Source: Chitinophagaceae bacterium
GTDB lineage: Bacteria > Bacteroidota > Bacteroidia > Chitinophagales > Chitinophagaceae
Reading direction: 5' to 3'
Assembly (NCBI GenBank): GCA_016702745.1
Contig: JADJDJ010000001.1
Span: forward strand, 868,001-932,000
Length of the DNA: 64,000 bases
Under the pieces are notes generated by a model. It searched no databases and was not told the origin of the DNA. It saw only the letters and a program-made list of their open reading frames with translations. This document shows, one piece after another, positions 25,208 to 33,497 of this stretch. Within the stretch, counting starts at the first letter, position 1, and each line of letters starts with the position of its first letter. Both the position numbers and the translations under genes were made by a program.

Positions 25208-26832
25208 ATGAAAGTTAAAACGGGATATAAACTATGGTTGGTGGCTGTCTGGCTCCTGGCCGGCTGCTACAGCAAGAAAAAAGAAGAAGCCGGTATATTC
25301 CATTATAACGAATTCAATGGTATTGCCTCATTGGATCCGGCCTTCGCCAAAAGCCAGTCGGTCATGTGGGGCGTTCACCAGTTATATAATACCCTGGTGG
25401 AAATGGATGATAGTCTGCACCTGGTTCCTTCGCTGGCCAAAAGCTGGGAGATTTCGGCTGACAGAACCCGTTTTACCTTTCACCTGCGTACCGATGTTTA
25501 CTTCCATGATGATCCGGTCTTTCCCGGTTCAAAAGGCCGTTTGTTAAATGCCCGGGATGTGGTCTATAGTTTTTCCCGGCTCATTGATCCGAAAACCGCC
25601 AGTCCGGGTGCCTGGATTTTCAACGGGAAAGTGGATTCTCTTCAACCATTTCTGGCTATCAATGATTCTACCTTCCAGTTGAGCCTGATCCGGCCCTATC
25701 ATCCGATCCTTGGAATTATTTCTATGCAGTATTGTTCCATTGTTCCGAAGGAAGCGATTGAAAAATATGGAACTGATTTCCGTCGCCATCCGGTGGGGAC
25801 GGGCCCCTTTCGTTTTATCGCCTGGGAAGAAGGCCAGGCGCTGGTATTGAAAAAGCATCCCCGTTATTTTGAGAAAGATTCGGCGGGTATACCCCTGCCT
25901 TATCTGGATGGAATACATGTTTCTTTTTACGACAGCAAAGCCACTGAGTTCCTGCTCTTCCGGCAAAAACAACTGGAATTCATTAATGATATTGAAGCTT
26001 CTTTTAAAGATGAAGTACTCACCAAGCGGGGTACACTGCGGAAAGAATGGGAAGGAAAGATTGTTTTAAATACCAGTCCTTATCTGAATATTGAATACCT
26101 GGGTATACTGGTGGATAGCAGTAATCAACTGGTGAGTCAGTCGCCGCTCAGGATCCGTAAAATCCGACAGGCCATCAATTATGGATTTGACCGGCAAAAA
26201 ATGATTCTCTATCTCCGTAATTCATTGGGAACGCCAGCTGAGTCAGGATTCGTGCCCATGGGTTTACCTTCTTTTGATACCAGCAGCGTTAAAGGTTACC
26301 ATTATGATCCGGCAAGGACCCGCCAATTATTAGCGGAAGCGGGATATCCGGATGGAAAAGGTTTACCGGAGATTCGTTTGTTAACGGTGGCCATTTATGC
26401 CGACATGGCCAATTTTATTGCCAAACAACTGGACGAAGCCGGCATTCCGGTTCAGGTGGAAGTGCTGCAAAAGTCCCTTTTGCTCACCATGACTTCTTCT
26501 TCCAAAGCATCTTTTTTCAGGGAAGCTGGATTGCCGATTATCCGGATGCAGAGAATTATCTGTCCGTGTTTTATTCAAAAAACCCGGCACCTCCCAACTA
26601 TACCCGTTATCAGAATCCGGCTTTTGATGAATTATTTGAAAAAGCCATCCGGGAAAATAATGATAGTCTCCGTTATATACTCTACCGGCAGGCTGATCAG
26701 TTGATGATCAACGATGCACCGGTGGTGCCACTATGGTATGATGAAGTGGTACACCTGGTACAGCCAAATGTAAAAGGCTTTCAACCCAATGCCCTGAATC
26801 TGTTGGAACTGAGAAGGGTGAAGTTGCAGTAA
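25208..26832 (+). CDS. Peptide ABC transporter substrate-binding lipoprotein, frameshifted
   Basis: A lipoprotein signal (WLLAGC) leads into an SBP_bac_5 (OppA/DppA) domain: SLDPAFAKSQSVMWGVHQLYNTL, LVPSLAKSWEIS, FHLRTDVYFHDD and HPVGTGPFRF. The first frame runs from 25208 but turns nonsensical after about 26515; the correct continuation is the frame of 26566-26832, which reads FFQGSWIADYPDAENYLSVF upstream of its first Met. Adding one T to the T6 run near 26511 joins them. The joined protein of about 540 residues has normal length. No permease or ATPase genes lie beside it. Confidence 0.88.
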
Positions 26833-26843
26833 TACTGCCCTTA

Positions 26844-27527
26844 TTAATCCTTGTTCAGTTTGTTTTTAAAAACTTTCTGGAACTTATCCAGTTTGGGCCT
26901 GATCACAATTTTGCAATAAGGATTTGAGTTTTCATTATTGTCAAAATAAGCCTGGTGATAATCCTCAGCCGGGTAGAATTTCGTGAATGGAGTGATTTCG
27001 GTTACGATAGGACGATCAAAAGCACCGCTTTTATCGAGTTCGGCCTTGTATTTTTCAGCCTTTGCTTTTTGTTCGGCATTATGGTAAAAGATACCACTGC
27101 GGTATTGGGTGCCTTCATCTGCGCCCTGGCGGTTAAGAGTAGTAGGGTCATGGGTTTGCCAGAATACTTCCAGCAGTTCATCAAAACTGATTTTTGAGGG
27201 GTCATAAACAATTTGCAGGCATTCGGCATGACCGGTTTCGCCTGAGCAGACTGCTTTATAAGTCGGGTTCTCCACCTCGCCACCGGTATATCCGGAGACA
27301 GCACTGATCACGCCATCGAGTTGTTCAAAGATGGCTTCAGTACACCAGAAGCAGCCATTGGCCAATGTGGCGGTATCTGTTTGACCGGATGTGGGTTGTT
27401 GCATTGTCATATGAGGGGTCTCCATTACTTTTTTGATGGTAGCAGTTTTATTTTCATGATTCGTACCCTGGGCGCAGGAGCCCAGTACGGCCAATCCACT
27501 GATCAATAAACCAAATATCCATTTCAT
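26844..27527 (-). CDS. msrA: Peptide methionine sulfoxide reductase MsrA, exported
   Basis: A signal peptide with lipobox LGSC precedes the MsrA domain. The catalytic motif GCFWC is present (TLANGCFWCTEAIFE), as are GYTGGEVENPTYKAVCSGETGHAE and the terminal PYCKIVIRPKLDKF. The enzyme reduces the S-epimer of methionine sulfoxide. The additional N-terminal 55 residues suggest envelope location. It is convergent with the peptide-binding lipoprotein gene, the stops about 12 nt apart. Confidence 0.95.
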   Translation of the reverse strand: MKWIFGLLISGLAVLGSCAQGTNHENKTATIKKVMETPHMTMQQPTSGQTDTATLANGCFWCTEAIFEQLDGVISAVSGYTGGEVENPTYKAVCSGETGHAECLQIVYDPSKISFDELLEVFWQTHDPTTLNRQGADEGTQYRSGIFYHNAEQKAKAEKYKAELDKSGAFDRPIVTEITPFTKFYPAEDYHQAYFDNNENSNPYCKIVIRPKLDKFQKVFKNKLNKD

Positions 27528-27638
27528 GTGAGGTGATTTTTAGATAACGTCTGCAATTTAGTTTCCGGGATGGAAGGCAATTGGTAAGTTGCAGGACATT
27601 TCCGGTTTTTGCTATTTTATTAACAAAATGATCTACGA

Positions 27639-28145
27639 ATGGTTCAGGGTATCGGATGCGGTTGGAAACGATTTATTATCATTTTAACGATAGGCATGCT
27701 GGCAGCCTGCCAAACCAAAAATAACAAGAATATGAACAGTCAGGTATTGGCCCTTCGACTGAAGCCTGGGGCAGACATCAGGGAAGAACTGGAGCAACTG
27801 GCGAAAGAAAAAAATATCGAAGCCGGATGGGTGGTGACCTGTGCGGGCAGCCTGACCGATTATGCTATTCGGTTTGCCAATCAGCCGGAAGGGGATACCG
27901 GCAGCGGACATTTTGAAATCATCAGTTTGTCGGGAACCATCAGCAAGAATGGATCACACCTGCATATCGGCATCAGCGACAGTACGGGCAAATCCATCGG
28001 GGGACACCTTTTAAAAGGCTGTAAAGTGTACACTACGGCCGAGATCGTGATTGGATACAGTGATCAGTTCATTTTTACCCGCGAAAAAGACGGTTCCACC
28101 CCCTGGGAAGAGCTACAGATCAAAGAGAAAAGCAATGGTCAGTAA
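27639..28145 (+). CDS. PPC (DUF296) domain protein with signal peptide
   Basis: The N-terminus holds a hydrophobic helix (RFIIILTIGMLAAC) that looks like a lipoprotein signal with Cys at about residue 24. The remainder is a PPC/DUF296 domain: LRLKPGADIREELEQLAKE, GWVVTCAGSLTDYAIRFA, HFEIISLSGTIS and the conserved GGHLLKGCKVYTTAEIVIG. In plants PPC domains accompany AT-hook DNA-binding proteins; free-standing bacterial forms have no settled role. The domain being exported is unusual. It ends 38 nt before mutS2. Confidence 0.85.
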   Translation: MVQGIGCGWKRFIIILTIGMLAACQTKNNKNMNSQVLALRLKPGADIREELEQLAKEKNIEAGWVVTCAGSLTDYAIRFANQPEGDTGSGHFEIISLSGTISKNGSHLHIGISDSTGKSIGGHLLKGCKVYTTAEIVIGYSDQFIFTREKDGSTPWEELQIKEKSNGQ

Positions 28146-28183
28146 GGAGTCCTTAATTTCGCACGGCAAATACACTGGAGCGA

Positions 28184-30215
28184 ATGAAACTTTTCCCGGA
28201 ATCCGCCGGAATACAACTGGAATTTAATAAGGTAAAAGAACTGCTGGTCAACTATTGCCAGGCAGACTATGCCCGTCAGAAAGCAGCGGATCTGCGGATA
28301 CATACCCGGCTGGATTTTGTGGAAACAGATCTCCGGCAAAGTCATGAATACCGTCAGTTGCTCTCCAATGCTATCTATTTTCCCAATGATCATATCCTTA
28401 ATCTTTCCCGGGAATTTAAATTATTGTCGATCCCTGGTTCCGTATTGAATGCTGATGAGTTACAACTGATCCGTAAGCTGGCAGAAAGCATGGAAAAGTT
28501 GTTCCGCTGGTTTGATGCAGAAAGGAGGGAAGCCTTCCCCGCTTTAACGAAAGTGATCAGTCAGACTTATTATGAAAAACTCATCGCCGAACTGATCAGT
28601 GAGGTATTGGATGAATATGGACAGATCAGGGACAATGCCTCTGAGGATCTCAAGACGATCCGGATGAGTCTCTTCCGGAAAAGAAATGAACTGCGCCGTT
28701 TGTTTGAAAAGATTGTTGCCAAACTGAATAAGCAGGGTTACCTGGCCGAGATTGAAGAAAGTTTTATGAGTGGCCGCAGGGTACTGGCAGTTTTGGCAGA
28801 ACAAAAGAGAACTGTGAAAGGGGTTCTACACGGGGAAAGTGACAGCCGTAAAACTGCATTTGTAGAACCCGAAGAAACCATTGAACTCAATAATATTATC
28901 AGTGACCTGGAAAGCAGTGAACAAAAAGAGATATACAGAATACTGCGGGAACTGACGGGGAAACTGGCCTTATATGCTTCCATATTGCAGGACTGGCATA
29001 CGGTTGTAGGTGAATATGATTTCATCCGGGCCAAGGCCAAGCTGGCCATTGAAATCAAAGCAGAATATCCTACGGTGACAGATAAAGCGGGGATTCACCT
29101 CGTGGAAGCTTATCATCCGCTCTTATATCTCTATAATCAACGCACTGGTAAACCCACCATCCCGCTAAACGGTTGGGCTTTTGCAGATGATGGTACAGAG
29201 CGGATTGCTGGTACCTGTTCATCCTTCTTCCAGTTTCGGAATTTTCAAACAGCTGATGATCCATATCGGGGATACGCAGAGCATCGAATTTGAATTAAGC
29301 ACGTATAGCAGTCATTTGCTGCATATGAAGCAGTTCATGGAAGCGGCCAACGGGCGGACTTTGTTTTTTATAGATGAACTGGGTAGTGGGAGTGATCCCA
29401 GTCTGGGAGGAGCATTTGCAGAAGTGATTTTACAGGAATTGCTGAAGAAACATGCGTATGGTATTGTTACTACCCATTACCTGAACCTGAAAGTGATGGC
29501 TGGCAAAACATCCGGTATCGTTAATGGAGCCATGGCTTTTGATGAGAAAAAACTGCAGCCACTATACAAGTTACTGATCGGGAAACCCGGCAGCTCCTAT
29601 ACATTTTCCATTGCAGAACGAATTGGTTTGAATCCGCAGTTAATCAGCCGGGCCCGTCAGCTGGTGGATGAGGATCATTTCAGGCTCGACAAATTGCTGA
29701 ACCGAACCGAACAGGACCTGCAGGGTTTGCAGCAGAAAGAAAAAGAGCTCAACAGTCTGTTGCGGGAGAATGAAAAGCTGAAAAAGGAAATGCAGCAGTT
29801 AATGGATAAGGAGAAGCATCGCCAGCAGGTGGAATTGTTGCGGGAACAAAATAAGATATCAGAGGAGCGCATGGCCTATCTGAAGGACATGGAGCGGAAG
29901 CTGAAACAGATGGTATTGGAATGGAGGAAGGAAGAGAACAAAAACAAAGTGACCAAACTGATCGGGGATCTGTTGTTAAAAAAAGATGAGAAGAAAGTAG
30001 TGAGCAAGATGCAGAAGCAGATTGATTCAAAATTTAAGGAAACAGCAGACGAGATCAGGGTGGGTTTAAAAGTAAAAATGAAAAAGAATCACCAGGTAGG
30101 TGAAGTGATCGAGATAAGGGGCAAGAGAGCCGTTGTAAAAATCGGTTTATTGCCCATGCAGGTGGATTTGAAAGAACTGGTGGTCGTGAGGGAGAAGGAG
30201 AGTCCGGAGTCTTGA
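28184..30215 (+). CDS. mutS2: MutS2-type DNA mismatch/recombination ATPase, broken at Walker A
   Basis: The N-terminal part (28184-29293 frame) has the MutS2 core, with the HPLLYLYNQRTGKPTIPL segment. The C-terminal part (29181-30215 frame) has the Walker B region FFIDELGSGSDPSLGGA, the TTHYLNLK switch, a long coiled coil and a basic tail. Between PTIPLN (ends 29170) and the recognisable GLLQMMVQSG (from 29175) the P-loop GPNAGGK-T and about 25 residues normally found here are missing, and the frame shifts. The gap is larger than a homopolymer indel. The gene as written is inactive as an ATPase. The Smr domain expected at the C-terminus of many MutS2 proteins is not evident. Confidence 0.9.
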
Positions 30216-30485
30216 GTCTAGAGTCGTGAGTCAGTCAACAGTCTTCAGTCGGCAGTCAACAGTCTACAGCCTTCAATCTATCAGTCGGGATTCATGGAGT
30301 TGAAATATCCCAATATCTAAATATCCTAATATCTAATACCCGCCTTCGCTAAAGCTTCGACGGACAAGCAATATCTCAATATTCTAATATCTGAATATCA
30401 TAATATCTCCCTCCTTCACAAGGCTACGGCGGGCGAAGCAATATCCTAATATCTAAATATCGTAATATCCCAACACCCTCTCCGG
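30216..30485. repeat. Intergenic ATATC/AGTC-rich repeat region
   Basis: This stretch is built from short units. First come repeated AGTCAACAGTC-type words (30222-30275), then AATATCCTAATATCTAAATATC-type runs interrupted by CCGCCTTCGCTAAAGC and GGCTACGGCGGGCGAAGC modules. The same words occur at 55905-56062 and 62028-62115. No gene is apparent. Confidence 0.8.
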
Positions 30486-30491
30486 CGGGTA

Positions 30492-30526
30492 CAAAAAAAA
30501 GCGAAGCCTTACGGGGCTTCGCTTGT
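30492..30526 (-). terminator. Terminator of the CBS domain gene
   Basis: AAGCGAAGCC (30499-30508) pairs with GGGCTTCGCTT (30514-30524); on the minus strand the stem is followed by a T8 run (A-run at 30493-30500). Confidence 0.85.
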
Positions 30527-30544
30527 ATTTAATGAGTGTGTAAG

Positions 30545-30973
30545 TCAGCTGCTGATATAGGTCTGTAATTGATGGATGGTTTCCTTCTGAGATAGTATGG
30601 TTTCTTTTACCACATCACTCATGGAAATAATACCCGTCAACTGGTCATTCTCAAAAACCGGCATATAACGGATATTTAAACGCGTCATTTCAGCCATACA
30701 ATGATCAATCGTGTCATTGGGTTTGGCGGCAGGGAGATCGGTTGACATAATCTCTTCCACCCGGGTATCTGTCGAACTCTTTCCTTTCAAAATTACTTTT
30801 CTGGAATAATCTCTTTCCGTTATAATGCCTTTGAAAACGGATCCTTCCATCACAATCACGGAGCCAATATTTTTATCAGACATAATCTGCAATGCCTGCA
30901 GTACCGTGGTTCCCGGGTTAACTGAAACCGGGCTAACATTCTTTCTGGATAGTACTGCTGCTACTGTATGCAT
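30545..30973 (-). CDS. Two-CBS-domain protein
   Basis: The 142-residue protein contains two CBS repeats: about residues 15-65 (LQALQIMSDKNIGSVIVMEG...VFKGIITERDYSRK) and 75-130 (VEEIMSTDLPAAKPNDTIDH...ARYMPVFENDQLTGIISMSDVVK, here IRYMPVFEND). Paired CBS domains form an adenosine-nucleotide sensor module. No other domain is fused, so it may act alone or on a partner. The start is ATG 30971-30973; a TTG precedes it. It is divergent from the LacI-type gene. Confidence 0.88.
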   Translation of the reverse strand: MHTVAAVLSRKNVSPVSVNPGTTVLQALQIMSDKNIGSVIVMEGSVFKGIITERDYSRKVILKGKSSTDTRVEEIMSTDLPAAKPNDTIDHCMAEMTRLNIRYMPVFENDQLTGIISMSDVVKETILSQKETIHQLQTYISS

Positions 30974-31161
30974 CAAGATTTATTTTGCTATTTGTAAGTT
31001 ACGGCAATCGGAACATATCTTCCAAATGATTTTAATTACCGCCCGCTGCACAGAAGCGGCATCAATCAATTTTTCAATCTACGGTCACCGCTTTTTGTAT
31101 TTCTCCTCTTATCTTACTTATTTCTATTCACTATTTTATACCTTGCAGATGTTGAATCTAT

Positions 31162-32181
31162 ATGGATCAGAAACCTACTACCATAAAAGAAATTGCACGG
31201 CAGCTCAATGTGTCGGTGTCTACTGTTTCCAGGGCACTGCACAATCATCCGAGTATTGGCCTCCGTACCCGGACACAGGTGCAACAACTGGCGGAGGCTT
31301 TAAAATACGAACCCAACCAGGCGGCTATTTCTTTTAAAAAAGGAAAATCCATGACGCTGGGTCTTATTTTACCCAGTCTCGGGGAACAGTATTTTTCAAT
31401 GGCCATCAATGGAATTGAGGATGTGGCTACGAAAAACGGATATACCGTGCTGATCGGTCAGTCACATGATGATGTAAAAAGGGAAGAGCAGATTGTGGAA
31501 GCCATGCGAAAGCAAAGAGTGGATGGTATCATTGTCTCGCTTTCTAAATCCACCAAATCATATACTCATTTTGATCAGTTGAAAGGCTATAATATTCCGG
31601 TGGTTTATTTTGACCGGGTGCCTGAAATGCCGGAAGCCTATTCAGTTTCCTGTAATCTGGAAAATAGTTCGGCTGAGCTGATCGACTGGCTGGTGGAAAG
31701 GGGACACCGGCACATCGGATTTATTAAAGGGCCTGAAACCCTGATTCATTCAAAACAAAGATTGCAGGGTTATCTTGAAGGGTTAAAGAGAAACAAACTA
31801 AAAGCAGATAATGCCCTGGTGGTTACCACTGATTTAAGCATGGAAAAAACAAGGGATGCCATGCACAAGCTCCTCGCGTTGCGGCATCCGCCAACTGCGG
31901 TCATTGCATTCAATGATTATGTGGCCCTCGAAGCCATCCGGTACAGCCGGCAACAGGGATTGGCAATTAATAAGGATATCAGCTTCGTAAGTTATGCCAA
32001 CCTCCCCATCACCAGTTACCTCGATGAACCTCCTGTTGCTTCAGTGGAACAATTTCCATATCAGCAGGCGGAAAAAGCGGCTGAGATCCTGTTCAGGCTG
32101 ATTGATTCCAAAGGGATGGATATCAGTATCCCTCATCAAACTGTTTTGGAGAGCAGGGTGGTGGTGAATGGCAGGGATTAA
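31162..32181 (+). CDS. LacI-family transcriptional regulator
   Basis: The 339-residue protein has an N-terminal LacI helix-turn-helix (TIKEIARQLNVSVSTVSRALHNHPSIG) followed by the hinge and a periplasmic-binding-protein-like ligand domain (LGLILPSLGEQYFSMAINGIE; IIVSLSKSTK; VYFDRVPEMP; FIKGPETLIHSKQRLQGYLEGL). Such proteins usually repress sugar-use genes and respond to a carbohydrate ligand. No sugar catabolic operon lies beside it, so its target may be distant. The gene ends next to the GIY-YIG/tRNA array. Confidence 0.92.
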   Translation: MDQKPTTIKEIARQLNVSVSTVSRALHNHPSIGLRTRTQVQQLAEALKYEPNQAAISFKKGKSMTLGLILPSLGEQYFSMAINGIEDVATKNGYTVLIGQSHDDVKREEQIVEAMRKQRVDGIIVSLSKSTKSYTHFDQLKGYNIPVVYFDRVPEMPEAYSVSCNLENSSAELIDWLVERGHRHIGFIKGPETLIHSKQRLQGYLEGLKRNKLKADNALVVTTDLSMEKTRDAMHKLLALRHPPTAVIAFNDYVALEAIRYSRQQGLAINKDISFVSYANLPITSYLDEPPVASVEQFPYQQAEKAAEILFRLIDSKGMDISIPHQTVLESRVVVNGRD

Positions 32182-32266
32182 AAAATCAAAGAAACTTTTC
32201 CTCAACATACTGTAGCAGCTAACGATTTCAGTCGATGTGTAATCATGCGATCTTTTATGATATACA

Positions 32267-32474
32267 GCAACTGACTTAAAATACATTTCTTGTAAATAAG
32301 CATCAGATCTTGTTTCAAAAGTTTCAAAGTAATGTATCACGAAGGGAGTTCTGGCTTTTGTACTTCTTACTTTTTTGCCGTTATGTATACTTAGTCTGTT
32401 ATCAATATCAGCTGTGTGCCCATAATAATAACCATCGTCTTTCAGGCTTTTTAATATATAAGTATAAAAGGCAT
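32267..32474 (-). pseudogene. GIY-YIG nuclease gene, degenerate copy 1
   Basis: The start ATG (32472-32474) and most of the nucleotide sequence match the intact copy at 32661-32906, but the second-codon T-run is one T shorter, which shifts the frame immediately. The C-terminal codons after KS have no counterpart and run into LacI 3' sequence. Either a sequencing error at the run or a decayed copy; the missing 3' end argues for true decay. Confidence 0.75.
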
Positions 32475-32483
32475 AAAATGAAA

Positions 32484-32508
32484 AAATCCCGATCTATAAT
32501 CGGGATTT
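32484..32508. terminator. Hairpin after tRNA-like copy A
   Basis: AAATCCCGAT and ATCGGGATTT form a perfect stem with a 5-nt loop, flanked by A/T runs. The same hairpin follows the other two tRNA-like segments (32915-32939, 33311-33334), so it is part of the repeated unit and probably ends tRNA transcription. Confidence 0.7.
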
Positions 32509-32510
32509 AA

Positions 32511-32660
32511 GCGGAGAGAGAGGGATTCTCCGCAGGATGCTTTGCAGAACCCCCGGAGGCTTTCACCTCAACGTTTTTTTTTTCCGAAGGATCCTTTGGA
32601 CCGAAGGATCCTTTGGACCAAAGGATCCTTTAAACCGCAGGATCCTATGAGCTGCCATCT
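32511..32660 (-). pseudogene. Degenerate tRNA-Ser copy A
   Basis: The segment keeps the tRNA-Ser ends in order: acceptor GCGGAGAGAG, the T arm and variable arm (GAACCCCCGGAGGCTTTCACC, cut here by an inserted TCCGCAGGATGCTTTGCA after GGATTC), and GCTGCCATCT of the D arm. The anticodon region is replaced by T-run and four 17-bp repeats. It cannot fold into a normal tRNA. Confidence 0.75.
32584..32651. repeat. 17-bp minisatellite, four units
   Basis: Four consecutive 17-bp units: CCGAAGGATCCTTTGGA twice, CCAAAGGATCCTTTAAA, CCGCAGGATCCTATGAG. Each centres on the palindrome AGGATCCT. The second tRNA-like copy has only two units (33014-33047). Confidence 0.9.
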
Positions 32661-32906
32661 TTAAATTATCCCTTTATCCCTCAGATACTTTTTCCCATCA
32701 GCCGACTTAAAATACATTTCTTGTAAATAAGCTTCAGATCTTGTTTCAAAAGTTTCAAAGTAATGTATCACGAAGGGAGTTCTGGCTTTTGTACTTCTTA
32801 CTTTTTTGCCGTTATGTATACTTAGTCTGTTATCAATATCAGCTGTGTGCCCATAATAATAACCATCGTCTTTCAGGCTTTTTAATATATAAGTATAAAA
32901 AGGCAT
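32661..32906 (-). CDS. GIY-YIG endonuclease-like protein, intact copy
   Basis: This 81-residue protein is a minimal GIY-YIG domain: the first strand is TYILKSLKDDGYYYGHTAD (YIL...YYG for the GIY-YIG pair), the arginine is in DNRLSIHN, and RTPFVIHYFETFETRSEAYLQEMYFKS carries the catalytic glutamate. These small UPF0213-like proteins occur in many copies beside tRNA genes in Bacteroidota; a nuclease or DNA-nicking role is presumed. It is the only copy in the array with an open frame, although copies 1 and 3 differ by one base in the second-codon T-run. Confidence 0.85.
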   Translation of the reverse strand: MPFYTYILKSLKDDGYYYGHTADIDNRLSIHNGKKVRSTKARTPFVIHYFETFETRSEAYLQEMYFKSADGKKYLRDKGII

Positions 32907-32914
32907 AAAATGAA

Positions 32915-32939
32915 AAATCCCGATCTATAATCGGGATTT
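32915..32939. terminator. Hairpin after tRNA-like copy B
   Basis: AAATCCCGAT (32915-32924) and ATCGGGATTT (32930-32939) form the same stem as at 32484-32508, between the tRNA-like copy and the GIY-YIG start. Confidence 0.65.
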
Positions 32940-32941
32940 AA

Positions 32942-33056
32942 GCGGAGAGAGAGGGATTCTCCACAGGATGCTTTGCAGAACCCCCGGAGGCTTTCACCTC
33001 AACGTTTTTTTTTCCGAAGGATCCTTTGAACCGCAGGATCCTATGAGCTGCCATCT
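32942..33056 (-). pseudogene. Degenerate tRNA-Ser copy B
   Basis: Same design as copy A: acceptor GCGGAGAGAG, the variable arm CCCCCGGAGGCTTTCACC, the same insertion in the T arm (CCACAGGATGCTTTGCA), an anticodon region replaced by two 17-bp units, then GCTGCCATCT. It is not a functional tRNA. Confidence 0.75.
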
Positions 33057-33301
33057 TTAAATTATCCCCTTATTTCTCAAGTACTTTTTTCCTTCACCTG
33101 ATTTAAAGAACATTTCTTGTAAATAAGCATCAGATCTTGTTTCAAAAGTTTCAAAGTAATGTATCACGAAGGGAGTTCTGGCTTTTGTACTTCTTACTTT
33201 TTTGCCGTTATGTATACTTAGTCTGTTATCAATATCAGCAGTGTGCCCATAATAATAACCATCGTCTTTCAGGCTTTTTAATATATAAGTATAAAAGGCA
33301 T
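33057..33301 (-). pseudogene. GIY-YIG nuclease gene, copy 3, frameshifted
   Basis: The copy keeps the full length and the family C-terminus (GKKYLRNKGII) but has one T fewer in the run after the ATG (33299-33301), which shifts the frame. Restoring that base gives a protein nearly identical to the intact copy. It sits directly downstream (minus strand) of the real tRNA-Ser and its hairpin. A sequencing error at the homopolymer is as likely as true decay. Confidence 0.75.
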
Positions 33302-33310
33302 AAAATGAAA

Positions 33311-33334
33311 AAATCCGATCTATAATCGGGATTT
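33311..33334. terminator. Hairpin after tRNA-Ser
   Basis: AAATCCGAT and ATCGGGATTT form the repeated stem with one C missing, directly after the 3' end of the real tRNA. Confidence 0.65.
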
Positions 33335-33337
33335 AAG

Positions 33338-33421
33338 CGGAGAGAGAGGATTCGAACCCCCGGAGGCTTTCACCTCAACGGTTTTCAAGACCGCCGCATT
33401 CGACCGCTCTGCCATCTCTCC
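33338..33421 (-). tRNA. tRNA-Ser(TGA)
   Basis: Read on the minus strand, GGAGAGA starts the acceptor stem at 33421 and pairs with TCTCTCC at its 3' side; the discriminator base is G and CCA is not encoded. The D arm (GGCAGAGCGGTCGAATGC), the anticodon arm GGCGGTCTTGAAAACCG with anticodon TGA, a long class II variable arm (GTGAAAGCCTCCGG-type) and the T arm GGGTTCGAATCC are all present. It is the intact member of the array. Confidence 0.93.
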
Positions 33422-33497
33422 GGCGCAAATGTACGGATGCAATTAATTCCCCCCAAACGATTAGCAATCTATCATTTAACTTCGTCTAAATTTTTTT

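Noticed and set aside
30216..30485. CRISPR-like array suggested by ATATC repeats
   Set aside because: The units are short, irregular and lack uniform spacers or cas genes; similar words occur at two other intergenic sites.
32686..33301. Three separate functional GIY-YIG genes
   Set aside because: Only the middle copy has an open frame; the others carry a one-base shift, and copy 1 also lacks its 3' end.
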